A stretch of DNA of 60,023 bases from Pelagibacterales bacterium SAG-MED34 (GTDB lineage: Bacteria; Pseudomonadota; Alphaproteobacteria; Pelagibacterales; Pelagibacteraceae): NCBI GenBank assembly GCA_014653665.1, contig JACWEE010000002.1:1-60023 (forward strand), written 5' to 3'. This document shows, in pieces, positions 8,667 to 17,090 of the stretch. A program made the position numbers and the translations under genes. The notes beneath the pieces were generated by a model. The model saw nothing but the letters and a program-made list of their open reading frames with translations. It did not search any database and was not told where the DNA came from. Positions within the stretch are counted from its first letter, which is position 1. Every line of letters starts with the position of its first letter.

Positions 8667-9857
8667 TTACCTAGCTTTTTTTATAGATGCTAGAGTAATT
8701 TCCTTTGTTTCTTCTAAAGTTGCTATTTTTGGATTTGTTGCAAAGGCCTGATCTTTCATTGATTTTTCTGCGATTCTATCAACACAATCTTCGGGCACAC
8801 CAATTTCACTTAGACTTTTTGGAATTTTAATTCTATCAAGAAGGTTTTCAATGTTTGATATAAATGCTTCTACAGAATGATCTTCAAATTGCATAGCCTC
8901 TGACATTCTTTTAACTTTTTCTTCCATGCCTGGAAGATTATATTTTAGAACTACAGGCAATATTATTGCATTGGTTAGCCCGTGATGAGTATTGTATTCA
9001 GCTCCAACCATATGAGCAATAGCATGTACTAATCCTAAACCTTTTAAAAAAGAAATTCCTGCTAAACATGATCCAACATGCATTCCACCTCTGGCAACTA
9101 TGTTGCTAGGATCTTCTACAGCTGTGACTAAAGATTTTGATATCAAAGATAAACCTTCTAAAGCAGCACCATCACACATTGGATTAAAACCAGGAACACA
9201 ATAACCTTCTATGCCATGGATTAAAGCATCTGCACCTGTCCACGCAGTTAGGTTTGCTGGCAATCCAATTGTAAGTTCTGGATCTAACAATGCTAAGGAC
9301 GGTCTAACATCTGGATGCCACATACAAAATTTCATACCTTCTTTTAAATAAGTAACCATAGCTGTGATTTCTGTTTCAGCACCAGTACCTGCAGTAGTAG
9401 GAATGGTTATAATTTTTGGAAAAGGATTATCTTTACTAATTATAGGAGGAGTTAATTCAAATTCAAAATTTCTAAGTGGTACATCATTATTTGCTGTAAG
9501 GCATATCAATTTACCACCATCCATTGCACTACCTCCGCCTATTGCAATTATAGAGTCGTGATTACCGTCTTTAAATTTTTTTACTCCATTTGAAACCTCG
9601 TCTTCTCGAGGATTTGGAGATATATCAAAAAATAAATCTGATTTTATATTTGAGCTATTTAGATAGCTTTGTAAATTTAAAATAAATGGTAATTTTGGAC
9701 TTCCTTTGTCTGTAACTATCAACGGATTTTTAATATCTAAATTATTACAGATACTTCCTATTTCTTTTAATCTACCAGGACCATAAGCAATGTTAGTAGG
9801 AAATGTCCAGTCTTGATTGGATAGAATATCAGTTTCATTAAGTTTAAAACTTTGCAT
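8667..9857 (-). CDS. Iron-containing alcohol dehydrogenase
   Basis: This 396-residue enzyme belongs to the group III (iron-containing) alcohol dehydrogenases, which interconvert alcohols and aldehydes with NAD(P). The dinucleotide motif GGGSAMDGGK lies at 107-116. The metal ligands are Asp210 and His214 in GADALIHGIEGY, a histidine in the GLVHAIAH segment near 278, and a histidine of the HHG pair at 291-292. All are in the expected order. It is the first gene of the leftward set that continues with the amidase 12 bases on. The substrate is unknown; relatives act on small primary alcohols, 1,2-propanediol and 4-hydroxybutyrate. Confidence 0.92.
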   Translation of the reverse strand: MQSFKLNETDILSNQDWTFPTNIAYGPGRLKEIGSICNNLDIKNPLIVTDKGSPKLPFILNLQSYLNSSNIKSDLFFDISPNPREDEVSNGVKKFKDGNHDSIIAIGGGSAMDGGKLICLTANNDVPLRNFEFELTPPIISKDNPFPKIITIPTTAGTGAETEITAMVTYLKEGMKFCMWHPDVRPSLALLDPELTIGLPANLTAWTGADALIHGIEGYCVPGFNPMCDGAALEGLSLISKSLVTAVEDPSNIVARGGMHVGSCLAGISFLKGLGLVHAIAHMVGAEYNTHHGLTNAIILPVVLKYNLPGMEEKVKRMSEAMQFEDHSVEAFISNIENLLDRIKIPKSLSEIGVPEDCVDRIAEKSMKDQAFATNPKIATLEETKEITLASIKKAR

Positions 9858-9893
9858 ATCTTAGATAAAGTATACAATTTTAAAAAATTATAA

Positions 9894-10826
9894 ATGAATA
9901 TTTCGTCCGAAAAAACAGATTTAAAAAATACTTATCTGGCAATAGTTACAATGCTCTTAGCAATTCTATGCGTAGACATGTATATGGTTGTAATTAAGTT
10001 TTTAGGAGATGAGTATTCGGTAATTCAGCTTGCTGTTTTTAGAAATATTGCAGGTGTTATTCCTCTTTTTATTCTAATTCTATTTACAAGAGAGTATTTC
10101 TCAATTTTCAAAAATTTAAACAACAAATTTATAATTTTAAGCTTTTTAAGAGGACTTGCTTTCTTGTCTATGAATATCTTCATATTTATTTCAGTAATTA
10201 ACCTTGAATTTGCAACTGCAATGGTTCTTACATTTTCGTCACCATTTTTCATAGTAATTTTATCAATAATTTTTTTAAATGATAAAGTGGGTATTTATAG
10301 ATGGTCAGCAATATTTATTGGATTTTTTGGAGTTGTTTTAATTGTTCAGCCAGGAAGCGACATATTTAGTTTTTATTCAATATTTCCAATATTAACTGCA
10401 ATTGCTTGGGCTTTTACAGTTATAATTTTAAAATTTATACCTGATGGGCACTCAACGGCAAAAATACAACTTTATACTTTAATCTTTAATGTAATTGGTG
10501 GAGTAATATTATTTTTAACAACCACTGGACATACAGATATTAAAAGTACTCAAGACTTTCTGTTAATGGTATTGACTGGAATACTAGGTGGGACTGCTGC
10601 AATACTTTTCATTTATGCTTATAGATTAATTTCTGCAAGCAAGATGGCATCTTTTGAATATTTTGGTATCCCATCATCTTTTGTTTTAGGTTGGTGGTTT
10701 TTTAATGAGGCACCTTGGGAACAATTATTTCCTGGAGTTTTTGTGATTGTGTTTGCAGGAATGATAATTATTTGGAGAGATAAGGTTAAACAAAAAAGTA
10801 CTAAGGTAAGTAGAGAGATTAATTAG
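9894..10826 (+). CDS. EamA/DMT family permease
   Basis: This 310-residue membrane protein has about ten transmembrane segments in two EamA repeats. The motif FRNIAGVIPLFI in the second segment and the IYRWSAIFIGFFGVVLIVQPG stretch near 139 are typical of the family, as is the second-half FEYFGIPSSFVLGWWFFNE. It is divergent from the Fe-ADH gene across 36 bases and its 3' end overlaps the convergent proV gene by 8 bases. The sequence resembles other permeases in the window, most closely the one at 27977-28924, which shares the RWSAI motif. The substrate is unknown. Confidence 0.87.
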   Translation: MNISSEKTDLKNTYLAIVTMLLAILCVDMYMVVIKFLGDEYSVIQLAVFRNIAGVIPLFILILFTREYFSIFKNLNNKFIILSFLRGLAFLSMNIFIFISVINLEFATAMVLTFSSPFFIVILSIIFLNDKVGIYRWSAIFIGFFGVVLIVQPGSDIFSFYSIFPILTAIAWAFTVIILKFIPDGHSTAKIQLYTLIFNVIGGVILFLTTTGHTDIKSTQDFLLMVLTGILGGTAAILFIYAYRLISASKMASFEYFGIPSSFVLGWWFFNEAPWEQLFPGVFVIVFAGMIIIWRDKVKQKSTKVSREIN

Positions 10827-11865
10827 CAGACTTCATTGACTTCATAACTATTGCTCTATCAATTTCACCAATCAATTTTCCTGTATCTGTATCTACAACT
10901 GGAAATTTCTGATCTGTATCAACTAGTTTATCAATCAATGTCTCAATTTTTGAGTCATGTGGAATATTATTAGATCCATCTTCAAACAATTTTTTTGTAT
11001 CATCACAACACTCTTCTCTCATTACCTTGCTTGCACTTAATACTTTATATTTTGGAACATCTTCACAGAAATCTTTTACATATTGATCTTTAGGATTTGC
11101 AACAATTTCCTCTGGAGTACCAACTTGTGAAACCTCTCCATCTTTCATAATAGCAATATGATCTCCCATCTTTATGGCTTCTAAGAAATCGTGCGTAATA
11201 AAAACCATTGTCTTTTGAAGTTTTTCTTGAATTTTTAACAATTCATCCTGCATTTCTCTTCTAATTAGTGGGTCAAGTGCAGAAAAAGGTTCATCAAAAA
11301 TTAAGATTTCTGGATCAACTGCAAGTGCCCTTGCTAGTCCAACTCTTTGTTGCATACCACCAGAAAGTTCTCTTGGATAATTATTGTGCCAACCTTCCAA
11401 GCCTACCATTTTTAAAACGTCCATTGATTTTTCTATTCGATCATTTTTTTTGTTACCTCTAATCTCTAATCCATAACCAATATTTTCAACTACTGTTCTA
11501 TGTGGGAATAATCCAAAGTGTTGGAAAACCATACTCATTTTATTTCTTCTTAAATCTAAAAGATCTCTTCCATTCATTTTTGTTACATCAACATCATCCA
11601 TTTTAACCGTACCAGAAGTTGGCTCAATTAATCTTGATATACATCTAACTAAAGTTGATTTTCCACTTCCAGATAAACCCATTACAACGAATGTCTCACC
11701 TTTCTCAATTGAAAAGCTTACATCTTTAACGGCAACAACATGTCCAGTTTTTTCTTGGACTTCTTTTATTGATAAATTTTTATCCAAATCTTTAATAATT
11801 CTTTTTTCGTCTGGACCAAATAATTTCCAGACATTAGTACAAGTTATTTTTGCTTGATTGCTCAT
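10819..11865 (-). CDS. proV: Glycine betaine/proline-type ABC transporter ATPase (ProV), first copy
   Basis: This is the ATPase of a type I osmolyte importer. In 348 residues it carries Walker [10 protein letters not shown] (63-71), the Q-loop at [10 protein letters not shown], the signature LSGGMQQR (167-174), Walker B LIFDEP (188-193) and the switch histidine in ITHD. The conserved N-terminal ProV region ([13 protein letters not shown]) and a short CBS-like tail (305-345) are present; the tail senses ionic strength in OpuA-type systems. It is divergent from proW across 81 bases. A second ProV lies at 17091-18116, so the double permease may use two different ATPases. Confidence 0.94.
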   Translation of the reverse strand: MSNQAKITCTNVWKLFGPDEKRIIKDLDKNLSIKEVQEKTGHVVAVKDVSFSIEKGETFVVMGLSGSGKSTLVRCISRLIEPTSGTVKMDDVDVTKMNGRDLLDLRRNKMSMVFQHFGLFPHRTVVENIGYGLEIRGNKKNDRIEKSMDVLKMVGLEGWHNNYPRELSGGMQQRVGLARALAVDPEILIFDEPFSALDPLIRREMQDELLKIQEKLQKTMVFITHDFLEAIKMGDHIAIMKDGEVSQVGTPEEIVANPKDQYVKDFCEDVPKYKVLSASKVMREECCDDTKKLFEDGSNNIPHDSKIETLIDKLVDTDQKFPVVDTDTGKLIGEIDRAIVMKSMKSAN

Positions 11866-11946
11866 ATTTTGTTATTTTAATAACATAAAAATAGACAATA
11901 TTTTCCTTTAAAAGTAAAATTATTTATTTTAAAATTTTGATAAATT
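11866..11946. promoter_or_regulatory. Divergent proV / proW control region
   Basis: The 81-base gap serves both transporter genes. A short inverted repeat GTTAT-TTTA-ATAAC lies at 11871-11884, next to the proV start. A candidate sigma70 promoter for proW is described separately. No other feature is evident. Confidence 0.5.
11892..11920 (+). promoter_or_regulatory. Candidate sigma70 promoter for proW
   Basis: TAGACA at 11892-11897 and TAAAAT at 11915-11920 are separated by 17 bases, a good match to -35 and -10 boxes. The start codon lies 27 bases after the -10 box. In such AT-rich DNA chance matches are common. Confidence 0.42.
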
Positions 11947-14064
11947 ATGTCATCTGAAGTCTCAAGTATTCAAAGTAAACCAATTTCATCTAAGAATATA
12001 ATTACATATTCTTTAGTTCTATTAACTTTTTTAGTTGCTTTATGGTTATCTTTTCAAAGTGAAGGTCCTTCAAAAATGCCGAAAGTTGTAACTGATCAAT
12101 TTACATTTACGGCATGGGTTAATGAAGGTGAGGATTATTTAAAAAAAAATTATAGATGGATTACAAAAATAATAGCTAGTTATATAAAAAATATTTATTA
12201 CTTTGTTGAAGACTTTCTTCTAGACTCCCCTTGGCTTTTAATTGCAGCATTAATATTTTTACCTTGTTTAATTGCAGGTGGCTTAAGATTGGGTCTGTAT
12301 TCTTTATTTGTAATTTATTTTTGGGGTGCAACAGGTATGTGGGAACCATCTCTTCAAACTGTGGCACTGATGGGTTTGTCTGTATTAATGTGTGTAGTTG
12401 TGGGTGTAACCTTGGGAGTTATGTGCTCTCAGAGTGATCGATTTGAAAATTTTATGAAACCTATTTTAGATACAATGCAAGTGATGCCAGCTTTTGTTTA
12501 TCTATTTCCTGCTCTATTCTTTTTTGGTATTGGAGGAGCGCCTGCAATATTAGCTACTATGATTTATTCCATGCCCCCAATAATTAGACTAACAAATACA
12601 GGAATTAGACAAGTTTCGGCGGAGACAATAGAGTCTGCAACGTCATTTGGCTCAAGTAAATTACAACTTTTATTTAAAATTAAAATTCCACTTTCTTTAC
12701 CAAGTATAATGATGGGTATTAACCAAGTTATAATGATGGCATTGGCACTTGTGGTTCTTGCATGTTTTATCGGAGCTGAGGGAATTGGTGGTCAAGTGTG
12801 GCAAGCAATTCGAAGACTTGATGTCGGATGGGCAATGGAAGGAGGACTTTGTATTCTTTTTATGGCAATAATGTTTGACAGATTTAGTATGTCTTTCAGT
12901 AAAACAGAGCAGTCTCTACCTTCTAATGTTCAAAGATTTTATTTACTCCCTCAATCTTGGGAAAAATATTTAATTGCAAGACTTATAGAAAAACCTTTAG
13001 AATTTTTAAGTGGATTAACAAATTTTGTCTGTATTAATTTAACGAGATCAATTGCTTATGTATTTGAATTTTGTATTTCATTATCAAATAAAAATACTGG
13101 AAGAGATATAGGTGAAGCTATAACAAGAAGATATTATATCATACCTTCATTTTTACTTGTTCTGGCTATTTCTTTCATTGACTCTTACATGATTAGCATA
13201 GGTTCTTTTCCTGAAGAATGGAGATTGTCAATTAGACAACCAATTTCTAGTGCTGTAGATTCATTAACAGTAAATCCTGGCTTTATTGCATTTACTAAGG
13301 CTCTAAGAGGATTTGTTTATCTTAAGCTTTTGCGCCCACTTGACATATTTTTAACTCACGTACCATGGTGGTATACTTTAGGTGTATTCTCTGCGATTGG
13401 ATATTTCACTGTTGGTATTAGATTTGCAATTATCACTGCTTTGTTATTACTGTTTATCGGTGCTTGTGGGATATGGCCTCAATCAATGATAACACTATCA
13501 TCTGTTTTAGTTTCTGTAGCTTTATGTTTTATCATTGGAGTTCCTCTCGGAATAATTGCTTCTTACAATGAAAGATTTAGAAATATTCAAAATGTGGTTT
13601 TAGATGCTATGCAAACATTGCCTTACTTCTGTTATTTAATTCCTGTATTAATGTTTTTTGGAGGAGGTGTTGTTTCAGCTATATTAGCAACCGTTATATA
13701 CTCCATACCACCTATTATTAGATTAACTTCTTTAGGCTTAACTCAAGTATCTGGAACCTACTCAGAAGTTTCACGTTCATTTGGTGGTACTTTATTGCAA
13801 ACTTTAAATAAAATTAAATTCCCATTAGCGGTTCCAAGTTTAGTGATTGGATTTAATCAAACTGTAATTATGGCTTTTGCTATGCAAATTGTTACACCTT
13901 TGATTGGTGGAAAGGGGCTAGGTTTGGAAGTGTTTAATGGATTAGCAAGATCAGATACTGGTAGAGGTCTGGCGGCAGGGATAGGAATAGTATTATTAGC
14001 AATAATTATAGACAGAATATCACTCGCTTGGACAAAAAAACAAAGAGAAGCCTTGGGTTTATAA
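11947..14064 (+). CDS. proW: Glycine betaine/proline-type ABC permease, two ProW domains fused
   Basis: This 705-residue inner-membrane protein is two ProW permeases in one chain. The first permease domain spans about 90-310 with the ATPase-contact loop ESATSFGSSKLQLLFKIKIP. The second spans about 465-690 with EVSRSFGGTLLQTLNKIKFP. Each holds the conserved DxMQ/LPxF..YLxP segment (LDTMQVMPAFVYLFP and LDAMQTLPYFCYLIP). A normal ProW is about 350 residues and works as a homodimer, so the fusion would form a pseudo-dimer with unequal halves. The gene starts divergent from proV and is followed by proX after 90 bases. Likely cargo is a quaternary amine such as glycine betaine, carnitine or gamma-butyrobetaine. 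Confidence 0.93.
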   Translation: MSSEVSSIQSKPISSKNIITYSLVLLTFLVALWLSFQSEGPSKMPKVVTDQFTFTAWVNEGEDYLKKNYRWITKIIASYIKNIYYFVEDFLLDSPWLLIAALIFLPCLIAGGLRLGLYSLFVIYFWGATGMWEPSLQTVALMGLSVLMCVVVGVTLGVMCSQSDRFENFMKPILDTMQVMPAFVYLFPALFFFGIGGAPAILATMIYSMPPIIRLTNTGIRQVSAETIESATSFGSSKLQLLFKIKIPLSLPSIMMGINQVIMMALALVVLACFIGAEGIGGQVWQAIRRLDVGWAMEGGLCILFMAIMFDRFSMSFSKTEQSLPSNVQRFYLLPQSWEKYLIARLIEKPLEFLSGLTNFVCINLTRSIAYVFEFCISLSNKNTGRDIGEAITRRYYIIPSFLLVLAISFIDSYMISIGSFPEEWRLSIRQPISSAVDSLTVNPGFIAFTKALRGFVYLKLLRPLDIFLTHVPWWYTLGVFSAIGYFTVGIRFAIITALLLLFIGACGIWPQSMITLSSVLVSVALCFIIGVPLGIIASYNERFRNIQNVVLDAMQTLPYFCYLIPVLMFFGGGVVSAILATVIYSIPPIIRLTSLGLTQVSGTYSEVSRSFGGTLLQTLNKIKFPLAVPSLVIGFNQTVIMAFAMQIVTPLIGGKGLGLEVFNGLARSDTGRGLAAGIGIVLLAIIIDRISLAWTKKQREALGL

Positions 14065-14092
14065 AGTCAAGCAAAAGATACATTTTTCTCAG

Positions 14093-14122
14093 TTTACAAA
14101 CGACTACTTTTTGTTTTAAAAT
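14093..14122 (+). promoter_or_regulatory. Candidate internal promoter for proX
   Basis: TTTACA (14093-14098) and TAAAAT (14117-14122) are spaced by 18 bases in the gap between proW and proX. A separate promoter would give more binding protein than permease, which is usual for ABC importers. A strong ribosome site GAGAGGA follows at 14143-14149, six bases before the ATG. Confidence 0.5.
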
Positions 14123-14154
14123 ATACCTTTAATTAATTAAATGAGAGGAAATAA

Positions 14155-15165
14155 ATGAGATTATCAAAAACAATATCAGCTCTATTTTTATCTTTCGTAA
14201 TTTTATTTGCTAGTCTTACTCAGGCAAATGCAAAAAGATTACATGCTGCTATTGCAGACTGGACAGGTGGAATTATTACTTGTGAAGTTGCAGTAGGAAT
14301 TCTTGAAAGAGAAATGGGCTACAAAGTTAAACAAACAGTATTCCCATCAGGAACTGGATTATGGGAAGCAATTGCTGCTGGTGAACTTGATTTTGCTTGC
14401 GAAAGCTGGCCGAGTTACGCAGAAGCAGATGACGTGATGTTTAACGAAGATTTAATCTATGATGGTAAAGTTGTAAAATCATACAAGGGAGATGGAACAG
14501 TTGATCTTTTAGGAACAACTGGAATTATCGGTATGTCTGATTACTGGATCCCAAGATATGCAGCTGAAAAATTTGGAATTAAATCTTGGAGAGATTTAAA
14601 CAAACATAAAAAAGAATTTGCTACTATTGAAACAGGTGGTAAAGGAAGATTAATTGGATGTCCTGTAGCTGGTTGGAACTGTCATGACCAAAAAAGATTA
14701 GATCTTTTAGGAATTGACTTTCAAGCAGATGAACTAGGAACAGAGGCTGCTGCTGTTGCAGAAGCTAAAGCTGCTTATATGAGAAAAGAGCCATTCTTAT
14801 TATACCTATGGTCACCACACTGGTTCTTTGGTGAGTTTGATATGGTAGGAGTAGGTCTACCTGACTACAAAACTTGTGCAGGAGATACATTTACTGAAGC
14901 AAACAACTGGAAGACTTGTGGTACAGACGGATGGCCAGCAACTGGTTGGGATAAAGATTATACTATGAACTATGGAAATCCTGATACATTTGCAAAACCA
15001 GAACATGCTAAAGCAAAAGCTTTTTTTGAAAGAATGAAATTAGACAACTTAGATCAAGCTAAGATGCTTGTTGAAGTTGACATCAAAAAAAGAGATGTAA
15101 AAGAAGTTGTGAATGAATGGTTAGACAACAATCCAGATAAGTGGAAAAGTTGGTTACCTAACTAA
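14155..15165 (+). CDS. proX: Periplasmic quaternary-amine binding protein (ProX-type)
   Basis: This is the substrate-binding protein of the ProVWX system. Residues 1-26 form a signal peptide ending TQANA, and the mature 310 residues begin KRLHAAIADWTGG. The segment SGTGLWEAIAAGELDFACESWP is typical of OpuAC/ProX proteins. The many tryptophans (for example in the WSPHWFFG segment) suit a cage for a trimethylammonium group. Codon choice looks like a well-expressed gene, and the ribosome site is strong. It follows the double permease by 90 bases and ends at a clear hairpin terminator. Whether it prefers glycine betaine, carnitine or gamma-butyrobetaine cannot be read from the sequence; the neighbours favour the last two. 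Confidence 0.92.
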   Translation: MRLSKTISALFLSFVILFASLTQANAKRLHAAIADWTGGIITCEVAVGILEREMGYKVKQTVFPSGTGLWEAIAAGELDFACESWPSYAEADDVMFNEDLIYDGKVVKSYKGDGTVDLLGTTGIIGMSDYWIPRYAAEKFGIKSWRDLNKHKKEFATIETGGKGRLIGCPVAGWNCHDQKRLDLLGIDFQADELGTEAAAVAEAKAAYMRKEPFLLYLWSPHWFFGEFDMVGVGLPDYKTCAGDTFTEANNWKTCGTDGWPATGWDKDYTMNYGNPDTFAKPEHAKAKAFFERMKLDNLDQAKMLVEVDIKKRDVKEVVNEWLDNNPDKWKSWLPN

Positions 15166-15190
15166 AAATTAAACTTTAAAAAATAATTAA

Positions 15191-15221
15191 GGGCTTTGTG
15201 AAAACAAAGCCCTTTTTTTTT
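15191..15221 (+). terminator. Rho-independent terminator after proX
   Basis: An 8-base stem, GGGCTTTG (15191-15198) with CAAAGCCC (15205-15212), encloses a 6-base loop and is followed by nine T. This is the clearest terminator in the window and separates proX from the downstream phosphodiesterase gene, whose ATG comes just after it. Confidence 0.93.
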
Positions 15222-15223
15222 AC

Positions 15224-15847
15224 ATGCATATAATTCATCGAGGAATTGTAAATAAAAATTACAAAGAAAACTGTCTAGAGTCATTTAAAGCATCATTTAA
15301 AAAAAAATATGGAATTGAAACTGATATTCACGCAACTAAGGATAATAAATTTGTGTGTTTTCATGATTTTACTTTAAAAAGAATTTTTAAAATTAATCAG
15401 AGTATTAAAAATATTAATTATAAAGATTTAAAAAAATTTAAAATACCTCTTCTAAATGAAGTTTTAGAGCTATCAAAAAACAAATTTCCTATTTTTATAG
15501 AGATAAAACCATCACTAAATAAAAAACTCTTATCTAAATTAATCAGTGAGACTAAGAAATTTAAAAAATGTATTTTTATCTCCTTTAAGCATGAAAATAT
15601 TCATAATCTTTTAAAAATTAATTCAAAAGTTAAATCTGGTTTATCGTTTTCCAATAAACACAGTGTTAAGTCGATTTTAAAATATAGGTTAAATAAAAAA
15701 ATAAAATATCTAATATTAGACAAGAAGTTTTTAGATAATAAGAAAGTGCAGTTGATAAGTAAGGAAAAATATTACTACACAATTAAAACTAGAAAAGAAT
15801 TTTTAAAATATAATAAAAAAAATAGTCTTATATTTGAAAATTTATGA
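15224..15847 (+). CDS. Glycerophosphodiester phosphodiesterase family protein
   Basis: GDPD enzymes split glycerophosphodiesters into glycerol-3-phosphate and an alcohol such as choline. The start IIHRG (His5, Arg6), the acid pair IETDIHATKD (Glu32, Asp34) and the FVCFHDFTL histidine (His47) match the active site. At 207 residues it is shorter than usual (about 240) and very lysine- and isoleucine-rich, with a weakly conserved second half. The later glutamate of the barrel is probably in IFIEIKPS. It starts right after the proX terminator and overlaps the convergent dioxygenase gene by 6 bases. Release of choline from glycerophosphocholine would suit the neighbourhood, but that is inference. 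Confidence 0.82.
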   Translation: MHIIHRGIVNKNYKENCLESFKASFKKKYGIETDIHATKDNKFVCFHDFTLKRIFKINQSIKNINYKDLKKFKIPLLNEVLELSKNKFPIFIEIKPSLNKKLLSKLISETKKFKKCIFISFKHENIHNLLKINSKVKSGLSFSNKHSVKSILKYRLNKKIKYLILDKKFLDNKKVQLISKEKYYYTIKTRKEFLKYNKKNSLIFENL

Positions 15848-16975
15848 TTTATTTTGTTTAAGATATTCCAATCTGCCAATTATCTCATCTCTGTCAAGGT
15901 AGTAGCCTTGAAGATGACGATGACCTGAATTTGGATCAAAAGCTGTTCTGCCATGCAAAACACGTCTATTATTAAAAGAAAATATATCTCCTGGTCCTAG
16001 TCGAAATTTAATTTGAAATTTGTCATCATGTAAAAGATTACCAAATCTATGATGAGCTTTATAAACTTTGTCCATTTGGTCTGGATGGCAATCTAAAGCA
16101 TCCATAGTTGCAACACTAAATCTAATATCATGAAAATCTTTATCTTTTGTTAAACTAATTGCTGGGGCATGAAAGCTTCGATGAGATTCTTGAGTATAAT
16201 CTTTATCTCTAAATTTTAGAGGTACAGAGATTAGTGTTTCAAAAATATCTTTTTCATTTTGTCTCAAATATTCAGCAACAGCAAAGCCATCAATTGCAGA
16301 TGAGTCTCCACCCTTTGCATTATTTACTAAACAATGTAAAAACTGATAACCAGGTGGTAATTCAAACCAAGGTAAGTCCATATGGTTTCTCAAAGCATGT
16401 GCTGTATAAGCAGAATTATTTGGTTTTGGAATATTGATTACTTCAAAGGGCGTTTTAAAAAATGTTTCCCTTACATGACTTATTCTATGAAGAATTTCAA
16501 AACCTGATTTTTTTTCTGTTGGTGAATTTTTTACTATTGCTATACCTTTGTGATGTAATAGCTCTAACCATTTTATTAATCCTTTATCCGAATCGATTAC
16601 TTCATCATGCTCAATACATATTGATTCAAAATCGTTTTCTAATTTATTATCCCAGAGTTGATATGGTGAAACATATTCTTGTTTATTCTTAATAGTATAA
16701 CAATTCTCTCTCAACCACTTAGGATCATAATAACTTGTGTGATCACCCTCGCTCCACTCTATTTCTAATTTGCCATCTCTATTTAAGGAATATTTTTTGG
16801 GATTTATTTCTTTGGATACCTCTAGGATATTAAACATTCTATGTCTTGAGTCTTTATCATGTGCTGTGGGACAATTATCTCTTAACCACATGTAATTAAA
16901 TTTACTTTCCTCACCGTCGTTCCAAGTAACTTGCAAATAAGTGCTATTTTTTGTGATTTTAGAAATCAAATTCAT
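15842..16975 (-). CDS. Gamma-butyrobetaine dioxygenase-like 2-oxoglutarate oxygenase
   Basis: This enzyme is predicted to hydroxylate gamma-butyrobetaine to L-carnitine with Fe(II), oxygen and 2-oxoglutarate. In 377 residues it has both domains of the BBOX/TMLH family. The N-terminal module has MWLRDNCPTAH (29-39), and the double-stranded helix core has ligands His198, Asp200 (RNHMDLPW) and His341 (NNRRVLHGRTAF). Human BBOX1 uses His202, Asp204 and His347, so the spacing is nearly the same. The N-terminal zinc site is changed: only Cys35 of the usual cysteine cluster remains, with His39 and His45 nearby. Trimethyllysine hydroxylase is the main alternative. It is divergent from the second proV, and carnitine-degrading genes follow within 6 kb. 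Confidence 0.88.
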   Translation of the reverse strand: MNLISKITKNSTYLQVTWNDGEESKFNYMWLRDNCPTAHDKDSRHRMFNILEVSKEINPKKYSLNRDGKLEIEWSEGDHTSYYDPKWLRENCYTIKNKQEYVSPYQLWDNKLENDFESICIEHDEVIDSDKGLIKWLELLHHKGIAIVKNSPTEKKSGFEILHRISHVRETFFKTPFEVINIPKPNNSAYTAHALRNHMDLPWFELPPGYQFLHCLVNNAKGGDSSAIDGFAVAEYLRQNEKDIFETLISVPLKFRDKDYTQESHRSFHAPAISLTKDKDFHDIRFSVATMDALDCHPDQMDKVYKAHHRFGNLLHDDKFQIKFRLGPGDIFSFNNRRVLHGRTAFDPNSGHRHLQGYYLDRDEIIGRLEYLKQNKS

Positions 16976-17090
16976 TATAAATAATTATATAAAATCAAAA
17001 AAAATTTCAATTCAATTAATAGTTGAATTTAAAAAAGTTATTTTATTGTTGATTTGCTTTGATGCACTAAAAGAACTACAATTTATATAA
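16976..17090. promoter_or_regulatory. Divergent control region, dioxygenase / second proV
   Basis: The 115-base gap holds promoters facing both ways. For the leftward gene a TATAAT box reads on the - strand at 16989-16984, eight bases before the ATG. For the rightward gene TTGCTT (17054-17059) and TACAAT (17077-17082) are 17 bases apart, and the ATG follows eight bases after the -10 box. Either transcript would start within a few bases of its ATG and be nearly leaderless. An inverted repeat sits between the two promoters. Confidence 0.5.
17009..17029. promoter_or_regulatory. Inverted repeat AATTCAA-N7-TTGAATT, possible operator
   Basis: Two perfect 7-base arms (17009-17015 and 17023-17029) are spaced by 7 bases, about one and a third helical turns centre to centre. 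It lies between the divergent dioxygenase and proV promoters, close to where the -35 box of the leftward gene should be. A dimeric regulator could bind it, but AT-rich chance palindromes are common. Confidence 0.38.
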
